DNA from: Peptococcaceae bacterium BICA1-7
Lineage (GTDB): Bacteria > Bacillota > Desulfotomaculia > Desulfotomaculales > Desulfocucumaceae
Direction of reading: 5' to 3'
NCBI GenBank assembly: GCA_000802095.1
Contig: JUEB01000033.1
Location: 1-64,000 of the forward strand
DNA: 64,000 nt
The translations under genes and the position numbers were made by a program. Within the stretch, counting starts at the first letter, position 1. Each line of letters begins with the position of its first letter. Of this stretch, positions 25,901-34,000 are shown piece by piece. The notes below the pieces were generated by a model, which did not search any database, was not told the DNA's origin, and worked only from the letters and a program-made list of their open reading frames with translations.

Positions 25901-27934
25901 GTCTTTGACGGGGCAGTTGACTTCACAGCCGGTGCGGCATCTGTGCCGGTAACACTGGCAACAGTCGGTCAACACTTACTGACAGTTGAGATTGCCGGTG
26001 TAACAAATGATACCGTGCCTGCCAGCCTGACTGTCAACGTGGTGGACCAGTCCGGGGCAAAGGTAGCCCTGGCAGAGCCTGGTGACAAAACCACCGGGGT
26101 TCAGTTTGCCATAGATATTTCCGAGGCTAAAGGCGCGGAGGGCAACAGCATTGAGGGGAATGTCAATGTAAAGGTGACCAGCGACCGTGACGGTGAACTA
26201 TATAATGCGGTGGCTGAATTTACGGAAGGTGCGTCATCTGTGCCGGTAATACTGACTTTTGTTGGGGAACACATTCTTACAGTGGAAATCGCCGGTGTAA
26301 CCAATGCTACCGATCCTGCCGGACTGACTGTCAATGTGGTTGATCTAGATGATGACCAGTCCGGGGCCAAGATAGCCCTGGCAGTGCCCGGTGACAAGAC
26401 CACGGAGGTCCAGTTCGGGGTGAATATCAGTGAGGCAAAAGACGCCTCAGGCAACAGCATTGAGGGGAATGTAAATGTAAAGGTAACCAGTGACCTGGAC
26501 GGTGTACTATATGATGCTGCGGCCCAATTCACGGAAGGTGCGGCATCGGTGCCGGTAACCCTCAATACTGTAGGCGATCACACCCTTACAGTGGAAATCA
26601 CGGGAGTGTCAAATAAAACTGATCCTGTGGATCTTGCTGTTAAGGTGGTTGAGGCAACGCCAGTGCAGCCTGATGAAATACAGTTCAGCAGCTCCACATA
26701 CAGTGTCGGGGAGGATAGTGCAAACGCCACCATTACTGTAAAGCGCTCAAACGGAAGCAAAAAAACAGTATCGGTGGACTACGCCACCAGCAATGGGACG
26801 GCTGCTGCCGGGTCTGACTATACTGCCGCCAGCGGAACCTTAACCTTTGCCTCCGGCGTGATCACTCAGACCTTCAGTGTAGAGATAACCAACGACACAG
26901 TGAAAGAAAACAACGAAACAATAAACCTGATCCTCAGCAATCCTCAAAATGGGGCAAGGTTGGGCAGTCCGGTCAGTGCCGTGCTGACAATAACCGACAA
27001 TGACACTGCCAGCCCCGGCGGCGGTGGCGGCGGTGGCGGCGGCGGCGGGGTCTCCCCCCTGGAGGTCGATAAGTACGAACCGGTAAAAGATGCCGCGGAG
27101 GTGGCCCTGGATGCCTCTGTAAAGGTTACCTTTAAGCAAGAGATAAAGGCAAACGATCTGTCCAAAGTAAGTATTACAGACGGGAAGGGGAACAAGGTGA
27201 GTGGAGTTAAGGCCAGCATAGATGGAAAGACTCTTGCTCTTGCCCACGACAGTTTCAAATACGATACTCTCTATAAGGTCAAAATTGAAAAGGGCGCCGT
27301 GGAAAGAGAGGATAACTCGGATGACAACAGCGATATAAGCTGGAGCTTTACCACAATGAAGGAGCCGGTTGTAACTCCTGAGCAGGTGTTTAGCGACCTG
27401 CCTCCCACTCACTGGGCCTTTGACATAATAAACAGCCTTTTCGAAGCAAAAATAGTAGGGGGCTACCCTGACGGCACCTTCGGGCCGGAGAACAGCGTCA
27501 CCCGGGCCGAATTCTCCAAAATGCTGACCAATGCACTGGGTCTCGCTGACGGAAACCCCGCTATACCCACCTTTAGCGATGTAAAGCCGGGCGACTGGTA
27601 TTTCGGGTGCGTGGAGGCAGCGGTGAAGGCCGATCTGGTTAAGGGGTACGATACTGGTGAATTCCGTCCCGACTCCCTCATAACCAGGCAGGAGATGACT
27701 GTCATACTGGTGCGGGCCATGGGACTTTTAGAGGCCGCCAACGCCAGTGCCGGATCCGGAACAGCCTTTATCGATGACAGCGCAATTGCCTCCTGGTCCA
27801 GGGGCTTCGTGGTCACCTCGTCCCGGGAGGGACTTGTGGGGGGCTACCCCGACAATACCTTCAGGGCTGAGGCCAACGCCACCAGGGCTGAGGCCTGCGC
27901 CATGATTTACAAGCTACTGGAAAAGAAAAAATAA
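22931..27934 (+). CDS. 1667-aa mosaic SLH-anchored surface protein
   Basis: Signal peptide (1-25) and an N-terminal module (~30-125: YYGTVQSTEGTPIPAGTVKAY...) shared with the next two genes. Five cadherin-like beta-sandwich domains follow (starting near 136, 333, 433, 632, 836; each begins with Asn-rich SNNA-type and L-S-x-G-x-L). Interleaved are six copies of a second ~95-residue domain (near 233, 530, 736, 938, 1037, 1140; consensus AxxGxKTxGVxFxxxIxxAK...VTSDxDGxVF). Then come a Calx-beta domain (~1248-1355, ending ILTITDND), an 11-Gly linker, a SbsA-type Ig-like domain (~1383-1480) and three SLH domains (~1485-1667; TRAE, TRQE, TRAE) that bind secondary wall polymer. ATG 22931 follows AAAGGAGGG; an ATG at 22907 would overlap that site. 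Likely an adhesin or S-layer protein. Confidence 0.9.
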   Translation: MRPSKAISIIMCLVFVLTICVPAYAVGPEPAIYYGTVQSTEGTPIPAGTVKAYIEGNLMGSRDFSSGSYGELNVQGEPSQLAGKEVTFRVVVNGFEYDAVSDPDPVIWESVFNIPDDELPYFTVNLTVDVDVDPPSNNADLNGLTLSSGTLSPAFSAGIANYTASVANSVTNITITPTAADPGASIKVNGTSVNSGSPSQSIPLNVGQNTITVLVTAENNVTTKTYIIVVTRVADQSAVQASLAEAGNKTAGVSFNLSITNAKDLNGVLLTGNKGVSVTSDKDGQVFNGPVSFTGGAATVPVTLNTTGNHTLSVTVEGVTAPASVPVSVVATQSNNANLKSLSVTPGTLTPAFAPGTLAYTVSVANSVTSVSVNAALDDTKASMTINGTPQASGVSKNISLNVGSNNISIVVTAEDGTTKKTYQITVNRAEALSNNANLSGLALSKGTLSPAFGSGTTSYTAQVGYSVSSVTITPTVADPNATIKVNGSAVNSGSASQPITLNVGTNPVSILVTAQDGTTKITYTVSITRVADLSGVTPVIAAGDKTKGVAFSLSLTNAKDVDGIALAGNKAVTVTSDRDGQVFSVPVSFSAGSAAASITLNATGSHVLTVTVAGVTPHPTITVNVVNPPPISNNAYLSSLAISPGALDQPFAQDKYDYTAKVPYSVGSVTITPTAAGLGAIIKAGTDITKLALVQSGTQSAPINLKATQTVIYISVTSQDGENTKWYSITVNKVSDPSIASVKLTVSGEKTAGVPFDLTISGAVNTSGSSLSGNVNVKVTSNRDNEVFNGAVAFTAGSATVPVTLATIGGHTLTVTIAGVTPTPTVYVSVKAAPVCNSRLSSLTLSQGTLDKNFDPDITEYIVHVPNAVNSITVIPVAFDPDATIKVNGEDVISGQSSSPINIKTTEPSSNLVIIEIAVTCSNGSGTMVYTYTVYRNADESGAQIALQQPGNKVSGVQFAINISEAKGATGNSIVGNTNVCVISNVEGEVFDGAVDFTAGAASVPVTLATVGQHLLTVEIAGVTNDTVPASLTVNVVDQSGAKVALAEPGDKTTGVQFAIDISEAKGAEGNSIEGNVNVKVTSDRDGELYNAVAEFTEGASSVPVILTFVGEHILTVEIAGVTNATDPAGLTVNVVDLDDDQSGAKIALAVPGDKTTEVQFGVNISEAKDASGNSIEGNVNVKVTSDLDGVLYDAAAQFTEGAASVPVTLNTVGDHTLTVEITGVSNKTDPVDLAVKVVEATPVQPDEIQFSSSTYSVGEDSANATITVKRSNGSKKTVSVDYATSNGTAAAGSDYTAASGTLTFASGVITQTFSVEITNDTVKENNETINLILSNPQNGARLGSPVSAVLTITDNDTASPGGGGGGGGGGGVSPLEVDKYEPVKDAAEVALDASVKVTFKQEIKANDLSKVSITDGKGNKVSGVKASIDGKTLALAHDSFKYDTLYKVKIEKGAVEREDNSDDNSDISWSFTTMKEPVVTPEQVFSDLPPTHWAFDIINSLFEAKIVGGYPDGTFGPENSVTRAEFSKMLTNALGLADGNPAIPTFSDVKPGDWYFGCVEAAVKADLVKGYDTGEFRPDSLITRQEMTVILVRAMGLLEAANASAGSGTAFIDDSAIASWSRGFVVTSSREGLVGGYPDNTFRAEANATRAEACAMIYKLLEKKK

Positions 27935-27953
27935 TAGCTGACACCAATACCCA

Positions 27954-27987
27954 GGGAAAGCCCGGGCGCCAGGCCCGGGCTTTTCCC
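27954..27987 (+). terminator. Terminator after the 1667-aa gene
   Basis: A GC-rich hairpin (GGGAAAGCCCGGGC / GCCCGGGCTTTTCCC) lies 20 nt after the stop. Confidence 0.8.
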
Positions 27988-28099
27988 GTAGGTGACGGTA
28001 TGAAAAGAGTATGAGATAAACAATGGGGCAGATCAATCTTATGTCATACCAGCGGTGGATTAATTTGGAAAATTTATTGTGTTAACATGGACATGTAAT

Positions 28100-28128
28100 T
28101 TGGGAGTTAAACTTCTGGACTATATACT
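28100..28128 (+). promoter_or_regulatory. Candidate promoter of the 443-aa SLH gene
   Basis: TTGGGA (28100-28105) and TATACT (28123-28128) are separated by 17 nt, 135 nt before the start codon, in the 27988-28263 gap where no gene is seen. Confidence 0.4.
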
Positions 28129-28263
28129 CCGCTGCGGGGGTAGAGCATGCAACCTTATATAGGGAAGAAAGGGGGGAGTTTGGATATCCGCGGGCGGTAA
28201 AGGCGGCAAATATCGCATCCCAAAATTATTAACAAACAAATAAAGGGATCAGGAGGTGGCGTT

Positions 28264-29595
28264 ATGCGCTTGAAAATTTTTTCAATCCTTATGACACTGT
28301 TAATTGTACTGGGCATGTCTTCTCTTGCCTTTGCGGAAGAGCAGGGACCGCCCGGATTTGGTGCTTTTTATGGGGAGGTTAATTACGCTGACGGGACTCC
28401 TTTGGAATCCGGTACCATTCAGGGCTATCTGAACGGGGAGACCACGGAGGGCGCCAAGTGTGTTATTAAAGACGGTAAATTTGAGGCCATTGTAGTAGAG
28501 GGCTATTCATCTTCAGAGAATCAGCCCCTGGTTTTCAAGGTGACTTATAACGGTAACGAATATACTGCTATCGCAGCCACTGAGGTATTGTGGAATTCCA
28601 TGGACTTTGAAGAGGTAAAGCTTAGTATAGATGCCACCAGGGATACAGGTAATCCTGCCGGGGAAACCGAGAAGGTGAAAATAACCATAAGTTCCGGGAA
28701 CATAAGCCTTAAGGCAGGCGAGACCGAACAGCTTAGTGTAACGGTATCCCCTTCGGACGCTACCGTAATGTACTCTTCCAGCAATAATGACGTGGCCAGT
28801 GTCAGCTCCGGCGGCCTTGTCACAGCCGTAGGGGATGGCACTGCGGTAATAACCGCCACTGCCAGCAGTGACGGCCTGGAAAATGCGGTGGATGACGTAT
28901 CTGTTACAGTGACTGAAACTTCAGGTGACGTAGACGGCACCGTGGAAGGTGGCGGAACTACAGATGTCAACGTATCCGGCGATGGTGTTATAGATGGCAA
29001 CACAACTGGTGAAGGAATCGGAACCGGCGGGGAAACTACGGTGCCTGTTCAAAACCAAGGCTTTGTCGATGTTCCCTCCACTCACTGGGCATACAATGTT
29101 ATCAATACTCTGTCACAGAAAAAAATAGTGGGTGGCTATCCCGGAGGTCTGTTCAAGCCTGAGAACAATATCAGCAGGGCCGAGTTTATCAAAATACTGA
29201 CCGGAGCAATCGGTCTGGCCGGGGATAATTCCGGAGCTCCGCTGTTTACTGATGTTCCCCAGGGTGAATGGTACTATGGCTGTGTACAGGCGGCGGCCAG
29301 GGCGGGCTTCTCCAAGGGTTACGACACCGGCGAGTTTCGCCCGGACGCTCAGATAACCCGTCAGGAAATGGCGGTAATCCTTATCAAGGCCATGGGTAAG
29401 GAGAATGCGGCAGCCGCCGGGGAAAAAACCTCCTTTACCGACGACAGCTCCATAGCTTCCTGGGCCAGGGGCTTTGTGGTTACTGCTGTTAGCCAGGGTC
29501 TGGTAAACGGATATGAAGACAACACCTTCAGGCCGGGTAACAATGCCACCAGGGCCGAGGCGTGTGCCATGATTTCCAAGCTGCTGGCAGAATAA
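28264..29595 (+). CDS. 443-aa SLH-domain surface protein with Big_2 domain
   Basis: Signal peptide (1-24, ending SLAFA), N-terminal module (~30-125: FYGEVNYADGTPLESGTIQGYLNG...FKVTYNGNEY), one bacterial Ig-like (Big_2) domain (~139-218: SLKAGETEQLSVTVSPSDA, VASVSSGGLVTAVGDGTAVITA), a Gly/Thr-rich linker (~219-263) and three SLH domains (VDVPSTHWAYNVINTL, FTDVPQGEWYYGCVQAAARAG, FTDDSSIASWARGFVVTAVSQG; TRQE and TRAE motifs). The SLH block is nearly the same as in the preceding gene, pointing to duplication and domain exchange. AGGAGGTGGCGTT precedes the ATG. A noncovalently wall-bound, probably structural protein. Confidence 0.9.
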   Translation: MRLKIFSILMTLLIVLGMSSLAFAEEQGPPGFGAFYGEVNYADGTPLESGTIQGYLNGETTEGAKCVIKDGKFEAIVVEGYSSSENQPLVFKVTYNGNEYTAIAATEVLWNSMDFEEVKLSIDATRDTGNPAGETEKVKITISSGNISLKAGETEQLSVTVSPSDATVMYSSSNNDVASVSSGGLVTAVGDGTAVITATASSDGLENAVDDVSVTVTETSGDVDGTVEGGGTTDVNVSGDGVIDGNTTGEGIGTGGETTVPVQNQGFVDVPSTHWAYNVINTLSQKKIVGGYPGGLFKPENNISRAEFIKILTGAIGLAGDNSGAPLFTDVPQGEWYYGCVQAAARAGFSKGYDTGEFRPDAQITRQEMAVILIKAMGKENAAAAGEKTSFTDDSSIASWARGFVVTAVSQGLVNGYEDNTFRPGNNATRAEACAMISKLLAE

Positions 29596-29675
29596 GCAAG
29601 TGAACAACTGTATGTATATGGAAGCCGGGGGCATATACCGTGTAGCTATATCAAATAGGTGTGGTGAATTAGGAA

Positions 29676-31622
29676 ATGAAAAAAACAATTTCCTTGTTAA
29701 TAATAATAATACTGTTTTCTCTGCTTGCAACTGCTGTATATGCCGGCGATCTTCAGGCGATATATTCGGGTACCGTCAGGGACCAGAACGATAACCCTGT
29801 TTCAGCCGGGACGGTTTCGGCCTATGTCTATGACAGCGATACAGGAAGGCTGGGGGAAAGAGGCAGTTTGGACTTCCAGGGCGGAGTATACAGCAATTTT
29901 ACTGTACAGGGGGACCTGGGGGATGAAGGCATGCAGGTTATATTCAGAGTCCAGGTGGATGACAGGGAATACGCACCCCAAACCGATCCCACCGTGGTGA
30001 CCTGGCAGGAGGGAGGTTCCCAGCCAACTGTTGTGGACATGACTGTAACACTGGACAATCCCTCCATCGTGTCTGATCCAACGGCGACTCCCGGTCCCGG
30101 CACCTACGGGGAAGCCCAAAGCATAACCCTGGCCTGTAGTGACACGGAGGCGCAAATATACTACACCACCAACGGGGCAGACCCGGTGAGCAGCTACAGC
30201 AAAGCTTTGTACACATCTCCGGTGCAGCTGACCAAGACCACCACTTTAAAGGCTGTGGCCAAAAAGGATGGAAAGTACAGCCAGGTCAAGACCTTTAGCT
30301 ATAAAATTCAATACGGGACCATAAGGGTGGTTGCGACTATAGACAACCAGAGCATGAAGGTGGGGGAAACCAGGCAGGTAAAGGTAGAATCCGACGTTGA
30401 GGGAGTGTCGCTTAGCTATTCGTCGGACGACACCCAGGTGGCCACTGTGAGCTCAGGGGGGTGGGTAACGGCTAAAGGAGAAGGACATGCGGCTATCAAG
30501 GTATACGCGCAAAAGTCCGGCTACGACTCGGGAAGTGACGAGATTATGGTTATGGTGAGCAACAGACCTGCCACTATAACCGTTAATCCTTCCGCCATAA
30601 CTATTATAAAGGGTCAGACACAGCAGCTTAACCCTTCTAAAAACCCCTATGACTCAAAGGTCAGCTATACATCCAGCGATGAGAAGGTGGCCACGGTGTC
30701 CGGCAGCGGGCTGATTACTGCAGTTGAAACGGGTAAGGCCACTATAACGGCAGTTGCCTCCAAAGACAACTATGATGACGGCAAATGCACAGTTGAGGTC
30801 ACGGTAACGGACAATTCCATTGAAGTGGGGGTCAGCCCGGCCGGACTGGAAATGAAGGTGGGGGAGAGTAGTAAGCTTACTGTCAAAACCACACCCGCCG
30901 ATGCTGCAGTAAGTTATACCTCCGGGAATCCAGGCGCGGCTTCCGTCAGCCAGGACGGAACTGTCACAGCCTTAAGCGAAGGGGTTGCCACCATTACTGC
31001 AACAGCTTCCAAGCAGGGATACAAAAATGGTATCCGTACTGTTACAGTACAAATTGGCCCCCCTGAAGAGGTTTTTTATGATGTTCCCAATACCTACTGG
31101 GCCTCGGATGTTATTGCCGGCCTTATCCAAAAGGGTATCATAGGGGGATATGTAAAAGGGCAGTTTAAGCCGGAAAACAGAATCACCAGGGCGGAATTCA
31201 CCAGGCTGCTGACCAAGGCCATAAAGCTGGCCGACGAGTCCCCCGCCTGGCCCTCGTATAATGATGTTGACCCGGGCGCCTGGTACTTTGGCTCGGTAGA
31301 GGCCGCCGCCAAGGCCGGCCTTATAATGGGCTATGAAAACAGTGTATTCAGACCGGAGTATCCGATCACCAGACAGGAGATGGCGGTGGTGCTGGTAAGG
31401 GCTATGAATATGGGCCTTGAAGGCCAGGCGGACGCCGGCCCGGAAGAAAACACCGGCTTTGTGGATGACCAGAACATTGCTTCCTGGGCCAGGGAATATG
31501 TGGTTATAGCAGTGGATCAGGGGCTGGTGGGAGGCTATCCGGACAACACCTTCAGGCCCGATGACAATGCTACCAGGGCCGAGGCCTGCGCCATGATATA
31601 CAAATTGCTGCAGAAAAAATAA
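29676..31622 (+). CDS. 648-aa SLH-domain surface protein with CHB_HEX_C and three Big_2 domains
   Basis: Signal peptide (1-23), N-terminal module (~26-125: IYSGTVRDQNDNPVSAGTVSAYVYD...), a chitobiase C-terminal-like domain (~128-208: TPGPGTYGEAQSITLAC, IYYTTNGADP, TTLKAVAKKDG), three Big_2 Ig-like domains (~212-295, 296-380, 381-464; each with VATVS/AASVS...G.VTA) and three SLH domains (~468-648, ending AMIYKLLQKK). The domain order copies the two upstream genes with a different middle. The start has only a weak AATTAGGAA site, and just 80 nt separate it from the previous stop, so co-transcription with the 443-aa gene is likely. Confidence 0.88.
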   Translation: MKKTISLLIIIILFSLLATAVYAGDLQAIYSGTVRDQNDNPVSAGTVSAYVYDSDTGRLGERGSLDFQGGVYSNFTVQGDLGDEGMQVIFRVQVDDREYAPQTDPTVVTWQEGGSQPTVVDMTVTLDNPSIVSDPTATPGPGTYGEAQSITLACSDTEAQIYYTTNGADPVSSYSKALYTSPVQLTKTTTLKAVAKKDGKYSQVKTFSYKIQYGTIRVVATIDNQSMKVGETRQVKVESDVEGVSLSYSSDDTQVATVSSGGWVTAKGEGHAAIKVYAQKSGYDSGSDEIMVMVSNRPATITVNPSAITIIKGQTQQLNPSKNPYDSKVSYTSSDEKVATVSGSGLITAVETGKATITAVASKDNYDDGKCTVEVTVTDNSIEVGVSPAGLEMKVGESSKLTVKTTPADAAVSYTSGNPGAASVSQDGTVTALSEGVATITATASKQGYKNGIRTVTVQIGPPEEVFYDVPNTYWASDVIAGLIQKGIIGGYVKGQFKPENRITRAEFTRLLTKAIKLADESPAWPSYNDVDPGAWYFGSVEAAAKAGLIMGYENSVFRPEYPITRQEMAVVLVRAMNMGLEGQADAGPEENTGFVDDQNIASWAREYVVIAVDQGLVGGYPDNTFRPDDNATRAEACAMIYKLLQKK

Positions 31623-31640
31623 AGCCATAATAAAGTGGCA

Positions 31641-31672
31641 GGGGAGCCGTTTATAAGGATGGCCCCCCTTTA
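31641..31672. terminator. Terminator between convergent genes
   Basis: The hairpin AGGGGAGCC / GGCCCCCCT is followed by TTATAAAG, at the end of the surface-protein region. Confidence 0.6.
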
Positions 31673-31695
31673 TAAAGAGTTGTCAGGCAGCCCGG

Positions 31696-32412
31696 TTACA
31701 GTGTCAGCAAGGGTCCGTTCTCTCTTAGCCACTTCCTGTATTTTTTGTAGTCCGGGCAGAGCTTTTCCACCAGGCGCCAGAAATTGGCCGAGTGGTTCAT
31801 TTCCTCCAGGTGGGAAAGCTCGTGTATAACGATGTAGTCTATGATCTCTACCGGGGCCATGGCCAGCCGCCAGTTAAAGTTCAGATTTCCCAGCCGTGAG
31901 CAGCTTCCCCAGCGTGTCTTCTGACCTTTTATGAAAATACGGTTTATTTTATAGCCTGCCTCTTTGTTTATTCTCCAGAGCCTATCTTCGATAATTATTC
32001 TGGCCTGGGCACGGTACCACCTTTCCAGTGCGTCGGCCAGGGTTTTCGGAGAATTGTCCGGAACAGTGATATAAATTTTATCGTCCAGTATTTTTACTGA
32101 AGCTGAGGCCTGGTGCCTTATTATGGGCACCAGGCCATATTTCCGGCCTAAAAACACCACCTGGCCGCTGTCCTTTTTATCCTGCAGCTGCTTAATCTGG
32201 TCCAGCCTGGCTATGATCCAGTCTTCCCTGCTCTTCAGGCAGCTCTCCACGTTATAGAACTTAACACCGCTGGGCATAACCACTTCCAGTCCCCTGTCCG
32301 GGCTCACTTTGATACTGATATTTTTTGCCCTGGCGCTGCGGCGAACTGAATAACTTACTACCTTGCCGCCCAGTTGTATTTGAAGGCTATTCCCGCCGTC
32401 TTTTTTCTTCAT
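31696..32412 (-). CDS. YgjP/SprT-like M48-type metallopeptidase (DUF45)
   Basis: A 238-residue protein of the COG1451 (YgjP) family. The N-terminal part has SVRRSARAKNISIKV and LEVVMPSG. The C-terminal part has the family signatures GQKTRWGSCSRLGNLNFNWRL and the zinc helix HELSHLEEMNHSANFW (HExxH plus a downstream His). Such proteins are predicted soluble zinc peptidases, often found near restriction systems, but here it stands alone. ATG 32412 follows AAAGGAAATAACACT. No substrate is known. Confidence 0.9.
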   Translation of the reverse strand: MKKKDGGNSLQIQLGGKVVSYSVRRSARAKNISIKVSPDRGLEVVMPSGVKFYNVESCLKSREDWIIARLDQIKQLQDKKDSGQVVFLGRKYGLVPIIRHQASASVKILDDKIYITVPDNSPKTLADALERWYRAQARIIIEDRLWRINKEAGYKINRIFIKGQKTRWGSCSRLGNLNFNWRLAMAPVEIIDYIVIHELSHLEEMNHSANFWRLVEKLCPDYKKYRKWLRENGPLLTL

Positions 32413-32511
32413 AGTGTTATTTCCTTTAAGTAACCTGAAACTATTTTATATAATTATACAGCCACGGAACTGCAGAGTTTAAAAAAGATACCCATGCATG
32501 TCTCAGTTTTG

Positions 32512-32675
32512 CCACAGAGGGCACAGAGTTTTTTAAGAATTGCTTGAATGCTATATGAGGTCTTCTATTTAAAAGATTGGAAAGGGTTGACATTAAATTA
32601 CTGATTTTTTACTTGTTTCAGACTTGAGAGTAATGTCTGAGATTAAATTCTCTGTGATCTCTGTGCCCTCTGTGG
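32512..32675. repeat. ~160-bp dispersed element, copy B (perfect 17-bp inverted ends)
   Basis: It is bounded by CCACAGAGGGCACAGAG and its exact reverse complement CTCTGTGCCCTCTGTGG. The centre resembles copy A at 9288-9447 (TGCTTGAATG, ACTTGAGAG, AAATTCTCTGTGATCTCTGTG). Changes in the left end are mirrored in the right end. It lies in the gap between the YgjP-like and M48 genes. Confidence 0.8.
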
Positions 32676-32697
32676 CTGAAAAAAAGACAAAATTTCT

Positions 32698-33996
32698 CTA
32701 GGGTGATGCTGCTTTCCGGATCAGCTCTATCCTTTCCGGGGCGGGGGGGTGGGAATAGCTGAACCACTGTATAAATGGCGGCGGTGATACATCCGACAGA
32801 TTTTTGACAGCCAGGTCCAACTGCAGCCGCTCTGCCGCCCCGGCATCACCGGTGAGCTTGACCGAGACCTGGTCGGCCTCCCTTTCCATACCCCGGGATA
32901 TATAATTCTGCAGTGGGCCGGATAAAAAGGAGGCGGTCATAAAGAAAAGCATGGCCAGTGCCCAGGTATACGGGGGAAAGGCTCCGGTCCGGGGCACCGC
33001 CGCCCTCAGCAGAATGAAAAGCAGCCCCCACAGGGCGAAATTTCCTATCACACCCAGGGCCAGCCCCCTGGTTATATGGCCGCGGCTCCAGTGGGCCATT
33101 TCATGGGCCAGTACCGCCCTGACCTCATCCAGGGGGTAATTGTTCAGCAGTGTGTCATAAAGCACTATTCTTTTTGTTTTTCCCAGGCCGGTGAAATAGG
33201 CGTTGGCCCGGGTGGTCCTCTGGCTGGCGTCCATTACCAGCACCTGGTCCACAGGCAGCCTGGCCTTTTGGGATAAATCCCGGACCATGGAGATTACCGC
33301 CGGGTCGCTGGCCGGAACAAAGCGGTTGAAGAGGGGGGAGACAAGCACCGGCCACAGATAGCTCTGTATAATCAGCCAGGCTGTAAACAGTGCGGCTCCG
33401 GCAAGCCACCAGGTGCCCGGCCAGCGCCGGGTGATCCAGAAGAAAACCAGCACCCCCGCTGCCGTAAGCGCCAGGTCCAGGCCCGAACCCTTTACATAGT
33501 CCAGCCACCAGGAGGACATGGTCTGGGTGGAGAATCCCCAGTGGTGCTGCCAGTAATAGCTGCTGTAAAAAAGAAAAGGCAGATTGATTAACTGAAGTAC
33601 GATCCAAAGGGCCGCGAAAAAGAAAAGCACGCTTCCCCAGTAGTTACCCCCGGCAAGGCCACTGGCCCAGCGGGAAAGGGAAACCGCCCTCCCTCCCAGG
33701 ACCAGCCAGACCAGAAACAGTGCCTGGGCAGCAAAGCTCCCTATAAAAACAAGCCTTTGTGCGCGGCTGTATTCCCGCCCCAGGTTAATCTGACCGGGCT
33801 CAAAATATCTTAGGGCCTCCGGCGATACCTTACCCGGGAACAATGAAAACCACAGGAAAAGAATACTGAAGAAACCAGTCATCAGTATAATGGACCACCA
33901 GATGAGATTCAGTCGCGGCTGCAAGTGCATACCTCCCCCATAATTATCCATAGCTATAGATAATAGATATGGCGAATACTCTCCCGGTATGATCAT
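32698..33996 (-). CDS. Membrane M48-family zinc metallopeptidase (CAAX-protease/Ste24-like)
   Basis: About 432 residues with four or more hydrophobic segments in the N-terminal half, the zinc motif HEMAHWSRGH (HExxH) near residue 297, two further transmembrane segments, and the third ligand region READQVSVKLTG. The layout is that of Ste24/HtpX-like integral membrane peptidases, with the active site at the cytoplasmic face. The start is uncertain: ATG 33996 lies 4 nt from the upstream stop (translational coupling), while an internal ATG (MHLQPRLN) has GGGGGAGGT directly before it, too close to be ideal. It appears to be in an operon with the DUF438 gene. Confidence 0.85.
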   Translation of the reverse strand: MIIPGEYSPYLLSIAMDNYGGGMHLQPRLNLIWWSIILMTGFFSILFLWFSLFPGKVSPEALRYFEPGQINLGREYSRAQRLVFIGSFAAQALFLVWLVLGGRAVSLSRWASGLAGGNYWGSVLFFFAALWIVLQLINLPFLFYSSYYWQHHWGFSTQTMSSWWLDYVKGSGLDLALTAAGVLVFFWITRRWPGTWWLAGAALFTAWLIIQSYLWPVLVSPLFNRFVPASDPAVISMVRDLSQKARLPVDQVLVMDASQRTTRANAYFTGLGKTKRIVLYDTLLNNYPLDEVRAVLAHEMAHWSRGHITRGLALGVIGNFALWGLLFILLRAAVPRTGAFPPYTWALAMLFFMTASFLSGPLQNYISRGMEREADQVSVKLTGDAGAAERLQLDLAVKNLSDVSPPPFIQWFSYSHPPAPERIELIRKAASP

Positions 33997-34000
33997 AGTA

